DNA of 33,661 bases from an uncultured Bacilli bacterium (GCA_934168005.1 CAKPMN010000011.1:1-33661); one strand, 5' to 3'. Shown: positions 1 to 8,358, numbered from the stretch's first letter. Notes: generated by a model not told the origin, from the letters alone. A program made the numbers and translations.

Positions 1-900
1 GTAATTAAGAGTTTAAATGGTGAATTTACTGTAGAAGAATTAGTTGCTAATTTCAAAAACTTTTTCTTTCAAAGAATGATACTAGATATAACTGCTTTAA
101 AAAATTACAAAGATATTAGAACTTTACAAAAATTATCAGTATCATTAGATATGGATAAAGTAATCTTATTATTAGATGATTCTACAGAAGGAACTTCTAC
201 AGAATATTTATCTAAATTAATTTCAATTGGTATATATAATTTCACTAAAAATGTTGAAGGTATTATGTATTTATATAATAATCCTAATACATATCGTGAT
301 GTTGCTCATATACATCAATTAGATAATGTTGGTAGTGGTGCTGAAGTTGTTGTTGATAATTATAATCAACAGGTTACTGGTACTAGAATAATTGGTATTA
401 AAAATGTTACAAAACAATCTGGAGCAACAACACTTGCTTATATGATGAAAAATGAACTTAAAGATTCATATTCTGTTGTAGCAATAGAAGTTGGTAAAAG
501 TGATTTTAGATACTTTAACGATCGTTCTTTAATATCAACTACTCCAACAAATATTGGTAATGAAATTGCAAAATTTATGGATAAAGATGTCTTATTAATT
601 GATATTAATGATTGTAAAGCAGCAGAAGATTTATGCCAAGATGTTATTTATTTAATAGAACCATCTACAATTAAAATAAATAAATTAATGCTTGTTAATA
701 GTAAAGTATTTGGTACTTTAAAAAATAAAAAAGTTGTTTTAAATCAAAGTTTATTAAGTCCTAAGGATGTTTTGGATTTTGAATATGAATCTAGAAGTAA
801 GATTTACTATAATCTTCCACCTTTAGATGAAAGAGAAAGAGGATCTAATGCATTAGTAGCATTCTTAATAAAACTTGGATTTACAAGATTACAAAAATAG
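1..900 (+). CDS. CpaE/TadZ-like receiver plus degenerate MinD domain (5' partial)
   Basis: The reading frame is open from base 1, so the true start lies upstream; the ATG at 76 is probably internal. The visible part is about 299 residues. The first half (a KVILLLDD strand, then alternating helices and strands) looks like a degenerate response-regulator receiver domain. The second half begins with a MinD/ParA-like strand and loop (GIKNVTKQSGATTLA), followed by VVAIEVG and VLLIDIND strands. This order, receiver then MinD-like ATPase, is that of CpaE/TadZ localisation proteins. The P-loop reads SGATT where MinD proteins have GKTT, so the catalytic lysine is missing and ATP hydrolysis is doubtful. 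It lies 99 bases before essC, separated by a terminator, and may place or organise the secretion machine. The family call is moderate; the role is inferred. Confidence 0.6.
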   Translation, partial: VIKSLNGEFTVEELVANFKNFFFQRMILDITALKNYKDIRTLQKLSVSLDMDKVILLLDDSTEGTSTEYLSKLISIGIYNFTKNVEGIMYLYNNPNTYRDVAHIHQLDNVGSGAEVVVDNYNQQVTGTRIIGIKNVTKQSGATTLAYMMKNELKDSYSVVAIEVGKSDFRYFNDRSLISTTPTNIGNEIAKFMDKDVLLIDINDCKAAEDLCQDVIYLIEPSTIKINKLMLVNSKVFGTLKNKKVVLNQSLLSPKDVLDFEYESRSKIYYNLPPLDERERGSNALVAFLIKLGFTRLQK

Positions 901-920
901 TTCTTTATAAGAACTTTTTT
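899..920 (+). terminator. Intrinsic terminator after the CpaE-like gene
   Basis: A 7-bp stem, AGTTCTT (899-905) with AAGAACT (909-915), has a 3-base loop and is followed by a T run. It overlaps the stop codon. Confidence 0.65.
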
Positions 921-940
921 TATTATTTTAAAGTAAGTTA

Positions 941-969
941 TTTAATTAATATTTATAATTTGTTATAAT
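941..969 (+). promoter_or_regulatory. Possible promoter of essC
   Basis: TATAAT at 964-969 is preceded at 17 bases by a weak TTTAAT (941-946). A second TATAAT lies at 954-959. The -35 is poor, so this is tentative. A ribosome site AGGAG (986-990) follows, 9 bases before the GTG start of essC. Confidence 0.4.
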
Positions 970-999
970 ATGTTATAAGAATAATAGGAGTTGATTTAG

Positions 1000-3900
1000 G
1001 TGAAAATCTATCTATTTTTAAAAGAGAAGATAATGACATTTGTTATTCCTCAAAAAATTTCAGGAAGTTTTAGTTTTGATGAAAATCCAAATGAAGAATC
1101 AAAATTAATAAATGTAGAATCAAGAAATAATTCGTGGTATATATATTCAACAGAGGATACACAAGTATTGTCTAATGATAATGTAGATAGTTTACCATTA
1201 ATTCCAAATAATTATTATGTATTAAAGAGAAACAATAGAAATTATTTAATTTATGTTTCGTTAACTTTTGATAATAGTTTGTTTTCATATTCATATAATG
1301 ATGATACAAGTTTAATTGTTGGTAATAATGAATCTTGCAATGTATATTTTCCATGTCAATTTGTTAATGGGATAGCTTTTAAAATTTATTTTAAAGATGG
1401 ACAAACTTTACTTGATACATATGAAAATACTGTTTATTTGGATGGTGTTGGTCTAAATCAAAATACTAATGGTTTTATTATTAAATGTGGTTCACAGGTC
1501 AACTTATATGGCTTAAAAATATTTGTTTATAATGGCTTTTTACTTATAAATAATCCTCTTAATAATCTTAAAATAAACTTTGAATCTTCTAAGATTTCAT
1601 TATTAAGATTAAGTGGTGGTGAACCTTTAAAAGAAGTAGAAATAAAAGATGTAGATTTATATAATAAAAATGATTATTTTTCAAAATCACCTCGTGTTAG
1701 AAGAATTATAGAGACAAAAGATATTAATTTATCTCCTCCTCCTAATTTAGAAGGAACTCGTGATATACCTTTACTTTTAACATTAGGACCTATGTTTACA
1801 ATGGGTGCGGCTTCTTTATTTACTTTGTATAATGTTATTAATAAAATAATGGCAGGGGAGTCTACTTTTGCATCTTCTATGACTCAAATAGTTAGTTCTG
1901 GAGCTATGTTACTTTCTATGCTTTTATGGCCAACTTTGACAAAGCTATTTAATAAAAGATTACGTAAAAAGAGAAATAAAGAAATTAGAGTTAAGTATTC
2001 TGCTTATTTAGCAAGAAAAAGAGTTGAACTGAAAGAAGAAGCAGAAAAACAAAAAGATATTTTAATTGAAAATTTAATACCTGTAGATAAATGTTTAGAA
2101 TTAATTAATAATGCTAAAGTAAACTTTTGGGATAAGCGCATTGATCAAAATGATTTTTTAGAAGTAAGGGTTGGTAAAGGTATAAGGCCTCTTAATATTA
2201 GAGTTAATTTTCCTGAAGAAGGATTTACTATTGAAGAAAATCATCTTCGTAAAAGTGCAAAAGAATTAGTGGATGAATTTAAAGATCTAAGAAACGTTCC
2301 AATTAGTTATTCATTTTATGAAAATAGAATAACAGCTTTAATGGGATTACAGGAAAAGTGTTATGGAATTATGAATAACATTTTACTTCAACTTATTACA
2401 TTTTATAGTTATGAAGACATAAAGATAGCAGTATTTACTAATGAAGAGAATGAATCTAAATGGGAATATGTTAAATATTTAAATCATTGTTTATCTAATG
2501 ATAAAAGTATTCGTTTCTTTTCTTCTAATCAAGAAACTTCTAAAGTTTTACTTGATTATTTAAATTATGAATTACAAAATAGAATTTCAGTTATGGAAAA
2601 TGGTCCGAAATTAGTAAAACCATATTATATAATAATAACTGATGACTATTCTCAAATAAAAAGACATCATTTTCTAAAGAATTTAACAGAATCTGATGTT
2701 AATTATGGATTTAGTTTAATCATACTTGAAAATCAGATGAGTAGACTTCCAAGTAAATGTAACAATTTTATCAATATGGGAAAACAAGCTTCAGGAATTT
2801 TAACAAATTCATTTGAAGCACACAATCAAATGGAATTTTTAGATGAAATTAATTATAGTATTGATATGATGAATATTGCTAGAAGATTATCAAATATTCC
2901 TATTGAATTTGAAGAAGGCGGTAAGCAAATGCCTGATTCTATTACTTTTTTAGAGATGGAAAAGGTAGGAAAAGTTGAACAATTAAATATCATGAATAGA
3001 TGGGATTTAAATGATTCTACAACTAGTTTAAAAGCAGAAGTTGGAGTAGATGAAGAAAGTAATTTAATGTATCTTGATTTACATGAAAAATTTCACGGAC
3101 CTCATGGACTAATTGCCGGTATGACTGGTTCTGGTAAGTCAGAATTCATAATAACTTATATCTTATCTATGGCTATTAACTATAGCCCAGATGATGTAGC
3201 TTTTATATTAATTGACTATAAAGGTGGAGGTTTAGCATTTGCGTTTGAAAATAAAAAAACGGGTATTTCTTTACCACATTTAGCCGGTGTAATCACTAAC
3301 CTTGATAAGGCTGAAATAGATCGTACTTTGGTAAGTATTGATAGTGAAATAAAAAGACGTCAGAAAATATTTAATGATGCGAGGGATCTGCTTGGAGAAA
3401 GCACAATAGATATTTATAAATATCAACGATTCTATAAAGAAGGAAAATTGAATGAACCAGTTCCACATTTATTTATAATTTGCGATGAATTTGCGGAACT
3501 TAAGGTTCAACAACCTGATTTTATGGATAACTTGATTAGTGTTGCTCGTATAGGTCGTTCTCTTGGAGTTCATTTAATACTTGCTACTCAAAAACCAAGT
3601 GGTGTTGTTAATGATCAAATATGGTCAAATACTAAATTTAGAGTTTGTTTAAAAGTACAAGATGCATCTGATAGTAAAGAGATGTTAAAGCGTCCAGATG
3701 CTGCTAGTTTAAAGCAAACCGGTAGATTTTATTTACAAGTTGGTTATGATGAATATTTTGCTTTAGGACAATCAGCTTGGTGTGGCGCTAAATACTTTCC
3801 TTCTGATAAGATAATAAAACAAGTTGATAAAAGTGTTAATTTTATAGATGATATGGGAAATATTATTAAAAGTATTCAAGCTGGTAATAATAAAAAGCAA

Positions 3901-5577
3901 GAAGCTCAAGGTGAACAATTAAATGCTATTTTGAAAAACATAGTAGAGGTAGCTAAAATGTCTAATAAAAAAGCAAAACGTTTATGGCTAAATGCTATTG
4001 ATCCAATCATATTAGTTGATGATCTAGAAATTAAATATGATTTCAAACCATCAAAATACAATATTGAAGCTGTAATTGGTGAATATGATGCTCCAGAAAG
4101 ACAAGAACAAGGTCTTCTTACTTATTCAATTACAAGAGATGGAAACACTATTATTTATGGCAATGATGAGATAGAAAAAGAGAATATGTTAAATACTATT
4201 ATCTATTCTATTTGTAAAAATCATAGTGCAGAAGAAGTTAATATTTATGCGATTGATTATGGTTCTGAACAGCTAAGAAAATTTATTGGTGTACCTCAGG
4301 TAGGTGGAATAACTTTTACTGGTGAAGATGAAGAATTTAAAAATTTGTTTAAATTGATTAATGAAGAAATAAAAAATCGTAAGAAACTTTTATTATCGTA
4401 TGGTGGATCAATAGATGATTATAATAGTAAAAATGAGACAAAACTGCCTAATATATTATTTATATTAAATAACTATGAAGGAATACTTGAGGCCTATAAT
4501 ACTATTTTTGATGAAATTATTCCAATTGCTAGAGAATGTGAAAGATATGGAATATCTATGATTATAACTTGTAATAACCCATCTTCAATTGGAAGAAGAA
4601 TAAGTCAAAATTTCAATAATAAGTATGCTTTCCATCTTGCTGATATATCAGATTATTATGGTATATTTACTGACAAGGTTAAAGTAAAATTACGTGATAT
4701 ATCAGGTAGAGGATTATTTGAAAATGATGGTGTACATGAATTTCAAGCTGCTTCTTTAGTTAATGATGGTGAATCTATAAATGACTTTATGAATGAATTT
4801 ATTAATAACATGAAAAATTCTAATAGTGTTTCTGCTTCTCCAATACCTTCACTTCCTGATAAGGTAACATTTGATCTTATAAGTAATGATATTAATTCTA
4901 TTCAAAAAGTTCCAATTGGTATATCAAAGGATACATTAAAGGTAGTAAAACACGATTTTTCTGCTTTGGTTAGTACACCAATAGTTGCGAATAAACTGGA
5001 ATATATTAATTCTTTTATGGATTCTTTATTAGATGTTTTAGTTAGAATACCAGATGTTACAATATTCTTTATTGATGTAATGCAATTACTACCATCTGCA
5101 AATAAAATATATAATAATCATAGAATAAATTATTTTAATAGTGATTTTAATACGATTTTAGAAAAATTAACTGAAATAGAAAAGAACCCAGAAAATTCAA
5201 AATATAAAATACTTTATATTATTTATGGACTCGAGAGATTAAAAATGAAAGCTGATGTGTCTAAAATTGAAGCTTTCTTTAGTGAAGTTAAAGTTAATGA
5301 GAATAGTACAGCTATTATATGTGATTCTGCTAAAGGCCTTAAAACTTTAGATTTTGATTCATGGTATCAGAAAGTTCGTACTACTACTGATGGTTTATGG
5401 ATTGGTAATGGTTTTGGTGATCAACAAGTTATCAGAGTAAGTAAGATAACAAAAGAAATGAATCAAAATCATCCTAAAAATTATGGGTATTATGTTTCTG
5501 AAAGTTCTGCTGAACTTGTTAAATTGCTAGAATTTAATGATATGTTAGATAAAGAGGATGATGAAGATGAGGAATAA
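1000..5577 (+). CDS. essC: Type VII secretion ATPase EssC (FtsK/SpoIIIE family)
   Basis: This is the central motor of the Gram-positive (type b) T7SS, which threads WXG100 and LXG substrates through the membrane. At 1525 residues it has the normal EssC size. An FHA-like region (about residues 90-185) is followed by two membrane segments (about 256-280 and 294-316) and then three FtsK-type domains. Domain 1 is intact, with Walker A GMTGSGKS near residue 706 and Walker B FIICDEF near 825. Domain 2 (from about 1050) has GNDEIEKEN in place of a P-loop, and LFILNNYEG in place of Walker B. Domain 3 (from about 1318) also lacks a P-loop. The GTG start is chosen for its AGGAG 9 bases upstream; the ATG at 1033 is the alternative. 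The 3' end overlaps esaB, so the two are coupled. The identification is firm. Confidence 0.95.
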   Translation: MKIYLFLKEKIMTFVIPQKISGSFSFDENPNEESKLINVESRNNSWYIYSTEDTQVLSNDNVDSLPLIPNNYYVLKRNNRNYLIYVSLTFDNSLFSYSYNDDTSLIVGNNESCNVYFPCQFVNGIAFKIYFKDGQTLLDTYENTVYLDGVGLNQNTNGFIIKCGSQVNLYGLKIFVYNGFLLINNPLNNLKINFESSKISLLRLSGGEPLKEVEIKDVDLYNKNDYFSKSPRVRRIIETKDINLSPPPNLEGTRDIPLLLTLGPMFTMGAASLFTLYNVINKIMAGESTFASSMTQIVSSGAMLLSMLLWPTLTKLFNKRLRKKRNKEIRVKYSAYLARKRVELKEEAEKQKDILIENLIPVDKCLELINNAKVNFWDKRIDQNDFLEVRVGKGIRPLNIRVNFPEEGFTIEENHLRKSAKELVDEFKDLRNVPISYSFYENRITALMGLQEKCYGIMNNILLQLITFYSYEDIKIAVFTNEENESKWEYVKYLNHCLSNDKSIRFFSSNQETSKVLLDYLNYELQNRISVMENGPKLVKPYYIIITDDYSQIKRHHFLKNLTESDVNYGFSLIILENQMSRLPSKCNNFINMGKQASGILTNSFEAHNQMEFLDEINYSIDMMNIARRLSNIPIEFEEGGKQMPDSITFLEMEKVGKVEQLNIMNRWDLNDSTTSLKAEVGVDEESNLMYLDLHEKFHGPHGLIAGMTGSGKSEFIITYILSMAINYSPDDVAFILIDYKGGGLAFAFENKKTGISLPHLAGVITNLDKAEIDRTLVSIDSEIKRRQKIFNDARDLLGESTIDIYKYQRFYKEGKLNEPVPHLFIICDEFAELKVQQPDFMDNLISVARIGRSLGVHLILATQKPSGVVNDQIWSNTKFRVCLKVQDASDSKEMLKRPDAASLKQTGRFYLQVGYDEYFALGQSAWCGAKYFPSDKIIKQVDKSVNFIDDMGNIIKSIQAGNNKKQEAQGEQLNAILKNIVEVAKMSNKKAKRLWLNAIDPIILVDDLEIKYDFKPSKYNIEAVIGEYDAPERQEQGLLTYSITRDGNTIIYGNDEIEKENMLNTIIYSICKNHSAEEVNIYAIDYGSEQLRKFIGVPQVGGITFTGEDEEFKNLFKLINEEIKNRKKLLLSYGGSIDDYNSKNETKLPNILFILNNYEGILEAYNTIFDEIIPIARECERYGISMIITCNNPSSIGRRISQNFNNKYAFHLADISDYYGIFTDKVKVKLRDISGRGLFENDGVHEFQAASLVNDGESINDFMNEFINNMKNSNSVSASPIPSLPDKVTFDLISNDINSIQKVPIGISKDTLKVVKHDFSALVSTPIVANKLEYINSFMDSLLDVLVRIPDVTIFFIDVMQLLPSANKIYNNHRINYFNSDFNTILEKLTEIEKNPENSKYKILYIIYGLERLKMKADVSKIEAFFSEVKVNENSTAIICDSAKGLKTLDFDSWYQKVRTTTDGLWIGNGFGDQQVIRVSKITKEMNQNHPKNYGYYVSESSAELVKLLEFNDMLDKEDDEDEE

Positions 5578-5833
5578 AGTTTTAATTAAATTATTTGTTC
5601 CAGAATTAGATTATCAATTTGATGTATTTATTCCTGTTAATGAAGTAATATGGAAAGTTAAAAAGTTATTGATTAAGTCTATCTTTGATTTAACAGGTGG
5701 AGCTATTAATATGCAGGCAGATTATATACTTATCAATAGACTTACTAGTACTGTTTATGATAACAATATGATTGTTATTGACACAGATATTAGAAATGTA
5801 ACAGAATTAGTTTTAATCTCTTTAAAAAATTAG
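5567..5833 (+). CDS. esaB: EsaB/YukD-like ubiquitin-fold T7SS protein
   Basis: This is an 88-residue protein with a beta-grasp pattern: a basic first strand (KVLIKLFVPE), a second strand (DVFIPVNEV), a helix (WKVKKLLIKSIFDL), and late strands near NRLTSTVYD and ELVLISL. EsaB/YukD proteins are small cytosolic ubiquitin-like members of T7SS loci and support EssC function. Three in-frame ATGs compete (5558, 5561, 5567). The AGAGG at 5553-5557 lies 9 bases before 5567 but only 0-3 bases before the others, so 5567 is chosen. The gene overlaps the last 11 bases of essC and ends in a strong terminator that includes its stop codon. The family call rests on size, strand pattern and context. Confidence 0.8.
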   Translation: MRNKVLIKLFVPELDYQFDVFIPVNEVIWKVKKLLIKSIFDLTGGAINMQADYILINRLTSTVYDNNMIVIDTDIRNVTELVLISLKN

Positions 5834-5858
5834 AAGTGTATAGTTTACACTTCTTTTT
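5832..5858 (+). terminator. Intrinsic terminator after essC-esaB
   Basis: A perfect 9-bp stem AGAAGTGTA/TACACTTCT (5832-5840 and 5846-5854) has a 5-base loop and a T run. It separates essC-esaB from the WXG-type gene. Confidence 0.85.
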
Positions 5859-5867
5859 ATTATTTGC

Positions 5868-5897
5868 TTGATTTATTTTAAAAATTTATGCTATATT
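5868..5897 (+). promoter_or_regulatory. Promoter of the tandem WXG-type gene
   Basis: TTGATT (5868-5873), an 18-base spacer, and TATATT (5892-5897) with an extended TGC before it (5889-5891). Transcription should start near 5904. The first bases of the RNA then form a hairpin GGTAA/TTACC (5905-5909 with 5926-5930), ahead of a strong ribosome site GGGAGGG. Confidence 0.7.
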
Positions 5898-5952
5898 TAT
5901 TATAGGTAAGCTAGTCGTATAAGGATTACCACAAGTAAGGGAGGGAATAGTT

Positions 5953-6618
5953 ATGTTCACAGGATATAACAAAGAACAAGTTGAAGAATTAAGAGGAGCT
6001 ATTAACACTACTGCACAACAAGCAGCAGAAGGCATTGTTGAAAAATTAGGAAGTGGAATCATTACTCCAATTTCAAATGCATGGTATGCACCAGAAGCTG
6101 TTGAATTTTTTCAAAAATTTGCAGAAGTAGTTGCCCAATCAGGTACTAATATTCATACAGTATTTGAAGAATTTAAAAGATATATAGAAGAAGCTGGAAA
6201 AAACTGGGCTGAAAATACTGGAGGAGAAGTTCCTGTATTACCATCACTTGATGATATTTCTTTAAAATTAGATGTTTCTGCTATTAGAGATAAAGCAGAA
6301 AATGGAAATGTTGGTGTATTTGAAAGTGAAGCTATGAGTGTAGCAAATGGTTTAACAGCTGTTCAAGAAGAAATTAAAGCTCAATTAGAGTCATTAGCTG
6401 CTCAATTATCAGCAGAAACTGCTTTCATTGGTGGATCTCAAGCTGAATCAATTCAAAACTGTTTTATTGCAGTAAGTGGAGAAGTACATAAAATATTCAA
6501 TTATCTAACAGAAGGTGAAGATTCTCTAAGAAGTGCTTTAACTAAATCTGTTGAAAAATATGGTGACGTTTCTGAAGGTATATCAACTGCATTTGGAACT
6601 TCACAAATTAATGGTTAA
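5953..6618 (+). CDS. Tandem WXG100-like secreted protein
   Basis: This 221-residue, nearly all-helical, acidic protein has no signal peptide or membrane segment. It seems to contain two WXG100-like helical hairpins in one chain. Module 1 has its turn at AWYAPEAVEFF (near residue 42) and module 2 at FIGGSQAESI (near 157), about 115 residues apart, with a Gly/Pro-rich linker around 95-105. Ordinary WXG100 proteins (EsxA, YukE) are about 100 residues long and dimerise, so this would be a covalent dimer. Its place just after essC-esaB, its own strong promoter, a very good ribosome site and hairpins at both mRNA ends suggest an abundant secreted T7SS substrate or structural component. No clear YxxxD/E tail is seen. 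A helical LXG-like protein is the alternative. Confidence 0.75.
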   Translation: MFTGYNKEQVEELRGAINTTAQQAAEGIVEKLGSGIITPISNAWYAPEAVEFFQKFAEVVAQSGTNIHTVFEEFKRYIEEAGKNWAENTGGEVPVLPSLDDISLKLDVSAIRDKAENGNVGVFESEAMSVANGLTAVQEEIKAQLESLAAQLSAETAFIGGSQAESIQNCFIAVSGEVHKIFNYLTEGEDSLRSALTKSVEKYGDVSEGISTAFGTSQING

Positions 6619-6624
6619 TAATTA

Positions 6625-6651
6625 TTAGAAAAAAGTTTATCTTTTTTCTAA
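6625..6651 (+). terminator. Hairpin 1 after the tandem WXG gene, possible terminator
   Basis: An 11-bp perfect stem TTAGAAAAAAG/CTTTTTTCTAA (6625-6635 and 6641-6651) has a 5-base loop. The T run lies inside the stem, not after it, so termination may be partial. Confidence 0.5.
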
Positions 6652-6685
6652 ATATATGGCAATACGTATGTGTTGCCATATATTT
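6650..6685 (+). repeat. Hairpin 2: 13-bp inverted repeat
   Basis: AAATATATGGCAA (6650-6662) pairs perfectly with TTGCCATATATTT (6673-6685) around a 10-base loop. It abuts hairpin 1 and has no T run, so it looks like an RNA-stability or processing element, or an operator, more than a terminator. Confidence 0.6.
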
Positions 6686-6714
6686 GGGAAAAAATAAAGT
6701 AGAGCTGGTGAAAT

Positions 6715-7272
6715 ATGGAGATAGATACAACTAAATTAAAAAGTAGTATTTCTAGTTTAGAAGCACTACTAAATGAATATGAAGAAATAAAACTTAATTT
6801 ATTTAATCAACTTAAAAATAGTGTTATTAATTGGCAAGATGGTAATTCTATACAATTTGATAATGCTATATATGTTGAAAAACAAGAAGCAGAGAAGTTT
6901 TATGATTCATTAGTAAATAAAAAAGAATTATTTCAAACTATATATGATAAATATAGCGAATTTGGTAAAAAGATTAGTTGTAAGCTAGGAAATAAAACAG
7001 CTTTACTTAGAACTATTGATTATTGTATTAATTATGCTAATTATGCAATTAATGAATTTAATTATATTGATACAGGTTTTTCTTATGGTGAACTTAATTC
7101 AATAATGAACCAAAAAGGAAAAATAGAACAAGTAAAAACAGATTTAACAGCATTAAGAAGTCAAGTATCAGAAATATTTAATAAAATAGAGAATATAGAA
7201 GTAGAGATAAGAGGAAAGGTGCGAGAGTTAGAAGAAAATCATATTCCTGAATTTATATTTACTCTTGTGTAG
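6715..7272 (+). CDS. Helical WXG-like T7SS-associated protein
   Basis: This is a 185-residue protein with no signal peptide and mostly charged amphipathic helices. Near residue 39 it has NWQDGNSIQF, a W-x-x-G variant at the position where WXG100 proteins carry their turn. A long helical stretch runs to about 175, with a predicted coiled coil around 130-170. The ribosome site GGTGA is close to the ATG. The gene begins a three-gene run with spacings of 8 and -4 bases, behind two hairpins that could set its level lower than the upstream WXG gene. I infer a secreted T7SS substrate or chaperone-like partner; the exact family is not recognised. Confidence 0.6.
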   Translation: MEIDTTKLKSSISSLEALLNEYEEIKLNLFNQLKNSVINWQDGNSIQFDNAIYVEKQEAEKFYDSLVNKKELFQTIYDKYSEFGKKISCKLGNKTALLRTIDYCINYANYAINEFNYIDTGFSYGELNSIMNQKGKIEQVKTDLTALRSQVSEIFNKIENIEVEIRGKVRELEENHIPEFIFTLV

Positions 7273-7280
7273 GTTTTATT

Positions 7281-7580
7281 ATGGATAAAGGTATAATAGA
7301 CGAGACATTACTCACAAAAGATATTGAATTAATTGATATGTATACTAATGATGAAAATAACACATTGACAAAAATTTCTTCTATTTTAGATGAAGCTTCT
7401 AAATGTTATGTTTCTTCAAATACTAATTTCATTGATAGTGCACTTAGAAGTGTATCAACAGATGCCGGTAAGTTGCTAAAAAAAAGAGAGGCTTACTCTG
7501 ATGTTTTAAGAAGAGTTATTAAAAGATATAATACACTTGCTTATTCAACAAGAGAGAAGTTTGAGGATATAGACTTATGA
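7281..7580 (+). CDS. Small helical WXG100-sized protein
   Basis: This is a 99-residue protein, the size of a WXG100 member, predicted as two long helices with a break near CYVSSNTNFI (about residue 43). It has no tryptophan, so the classic WXG turn is absent and the call rests on size, helicity and context. It starts 8 bases after the previous gene and ends in TGA that overlaps the next start (ATGA). That stop also shows the genome does not read TGA as tryptophan. It probably forms a complex with its neighbours. Confidence 0.55.
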   Translation: MDKGIIDETLLTKDIELIDMYTNDENNTLTKISSILDEASKCYVSSNTNFIDSALRSVSTDAGKLLKKREAYSDVLRRVIKRYNTLAYSTREKFEDIDL

Positions 7581-7828
7581 TATGGGACTATGAATATGAG
7601 AAGAAAAGACGATATAGACAAGTTATATATCGTTTAAGAGGTGTAAATAATAGAATAAGAAATTTAGATAACGCCTTAAAAAATTTAGATAATCTTATGG
7701 ATAGAAGTATTAATATAGATGATAAAGCATATAAGAGTGATGTTCTTTCTTCTATGAAAAATAATGTATCAAGTGCTTCTAATGAGATTACATCTAATAT
7801 AATTCCAAGTTTGGAAAGACATTTATAG
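7577..7828 (+). CDS. Small basic helical protein, DUF5082/YwqH-like in style
   Basis: This is an 83-residue protein with a basic first helix (KKRRYRQVIYRLRG), a heptad-like stretch (IRNLDNALKNLDNLM), and a Ser/Asn-rich second helix ending IIPSLERHL. In Bacillus, small helical proteins of this type (YwqH/YwqI group) are partners of T7SS toxins. The resemblance is in size and pattern only. The start overlaps the previous stop by 4 bases, so translation is coupled. No polymorphic toxin gene follows directly. Confidence 0.5.
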   Translation: MIWDYEYEKKRRYRQVIYRLRGVNNRIRNLDNALKNLDNLMDRSINIDDKAYKSDVLSSMKNNVSSASNEITSNIIPSLERHL

Positions 7829-7853
7829 GGAAATATATTTATATTTTCTTTTT
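7829..7853 (+). terminator. Weak terminator ending the WXG-like run
   Basis: GGAAATATA (7829-7837 region) can pair with TATATTTTC (ending 7848) with one G-U pair and a tight loop, followed by T-rich sequence. The stem is AT-rich. Confidence 0.4.
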
Positions 7854-7856
7854 CTA

Positions 7857-7885
7857 TTGTATAAAAATAGATTAATTGATATAAT
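7857..7885 (+). promoter_or_regulatory. Promoter of the DUF3592-like gene
   Basis: TTGTAT (7857-7862), a spacer of exactly 17 bases, and TATAAT (7880-7885) preceded by TGA, an extended -10. The start codon is at 7911. Confidence 0.75.
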
Positions 7886-7910
7886 TATTTTAAGATAAAG
7901 AGGTGTTTAT

Positions 7911-8336
7911 ATGGATACAATGTTTTATGCTAGTGCATGTTTATTTGTAATAGGTTTAGTTTTCATAGCAGTTGGTCTTATTAAAGAATATTTAATGAAA
8001 TCAGGCAATTCTAAAAGCAAAATTCAAGTAGAAGGAACTATTAGTTCTATTAAAGAAAAAAAGGTTAAAGAAAATGGAAATGAAATAATTAAGTATTTTC
8101 CAACTTACACTTTTACTGCCGGAAAGAAAAAAATTTCAAAAGCTAGTGAAAAAGGATATTATAAATGTCAAGTTGCTGAAGGAGATTCAGTTAAGATTTT
8201 TTATAATGAAACAGATCCTGAAAAGTTTTATGTTGAAGATGAACTTGATATACAAATATCAAAAATATTTATTTACACAGGTATAGGTCTAATAGTTTTT
8301 GGAGCTGTTTTACTTGGTATGTTTTTAAAGATTTAG
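7911..8336 (+). CDS. DUF3592-like membrane protein
   Basis: This is a 141-residue protein with one membrane helix at each end (about residues 4-26 and 116-138) and a beta-rich middle. The middle contains VEGTISSIKEKK, FPTYTF and VKIFYNETDPEKFYV, the pattern of DUF3592 proteins, in which a small OB-like domain sits between two helices. Their biochemical role is not known. It has its own strong promoter and an AGAGGTG ribosome site. It stands between the T7SS genes and a putative membrane protease and could belong to either envelope system. Confidence 0.7.
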   Translation: MDTMFYASACLFVIGLVFIAVGLIKEYLMKSGNSKSKIQVEGTISSIKEKKVKENGNEIIKYFPTYTFTAGKKKISKASEKGYYKCQVAEGDSVKIFYNETDPEKFYVEDELDIQISKIFIYTGIGLIVFGAVLLGMFLKI

Positions 8337-8358
8337 ATAACTTTAAGTTATCTTTTTT
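8335..8358 (+). terminator. Terminator just before the metalloprotease-like gene
   Basis: An 8-bp perfect stem AGATAACT/AGTTATCT (8335-8342 and 8346-8353) with a 3-base loop is followed by six T. It ends 17 bases before the next ATG, with no clear promoter in between. Confidence 0.75.

Noticed and set aside
7578..7580. Possible TGA=Trp code, as in Mollicutes
   Set aside because: TGA is used as a stop here, with a natural ATGA overlap, and the tryptophans I checked are TGG.
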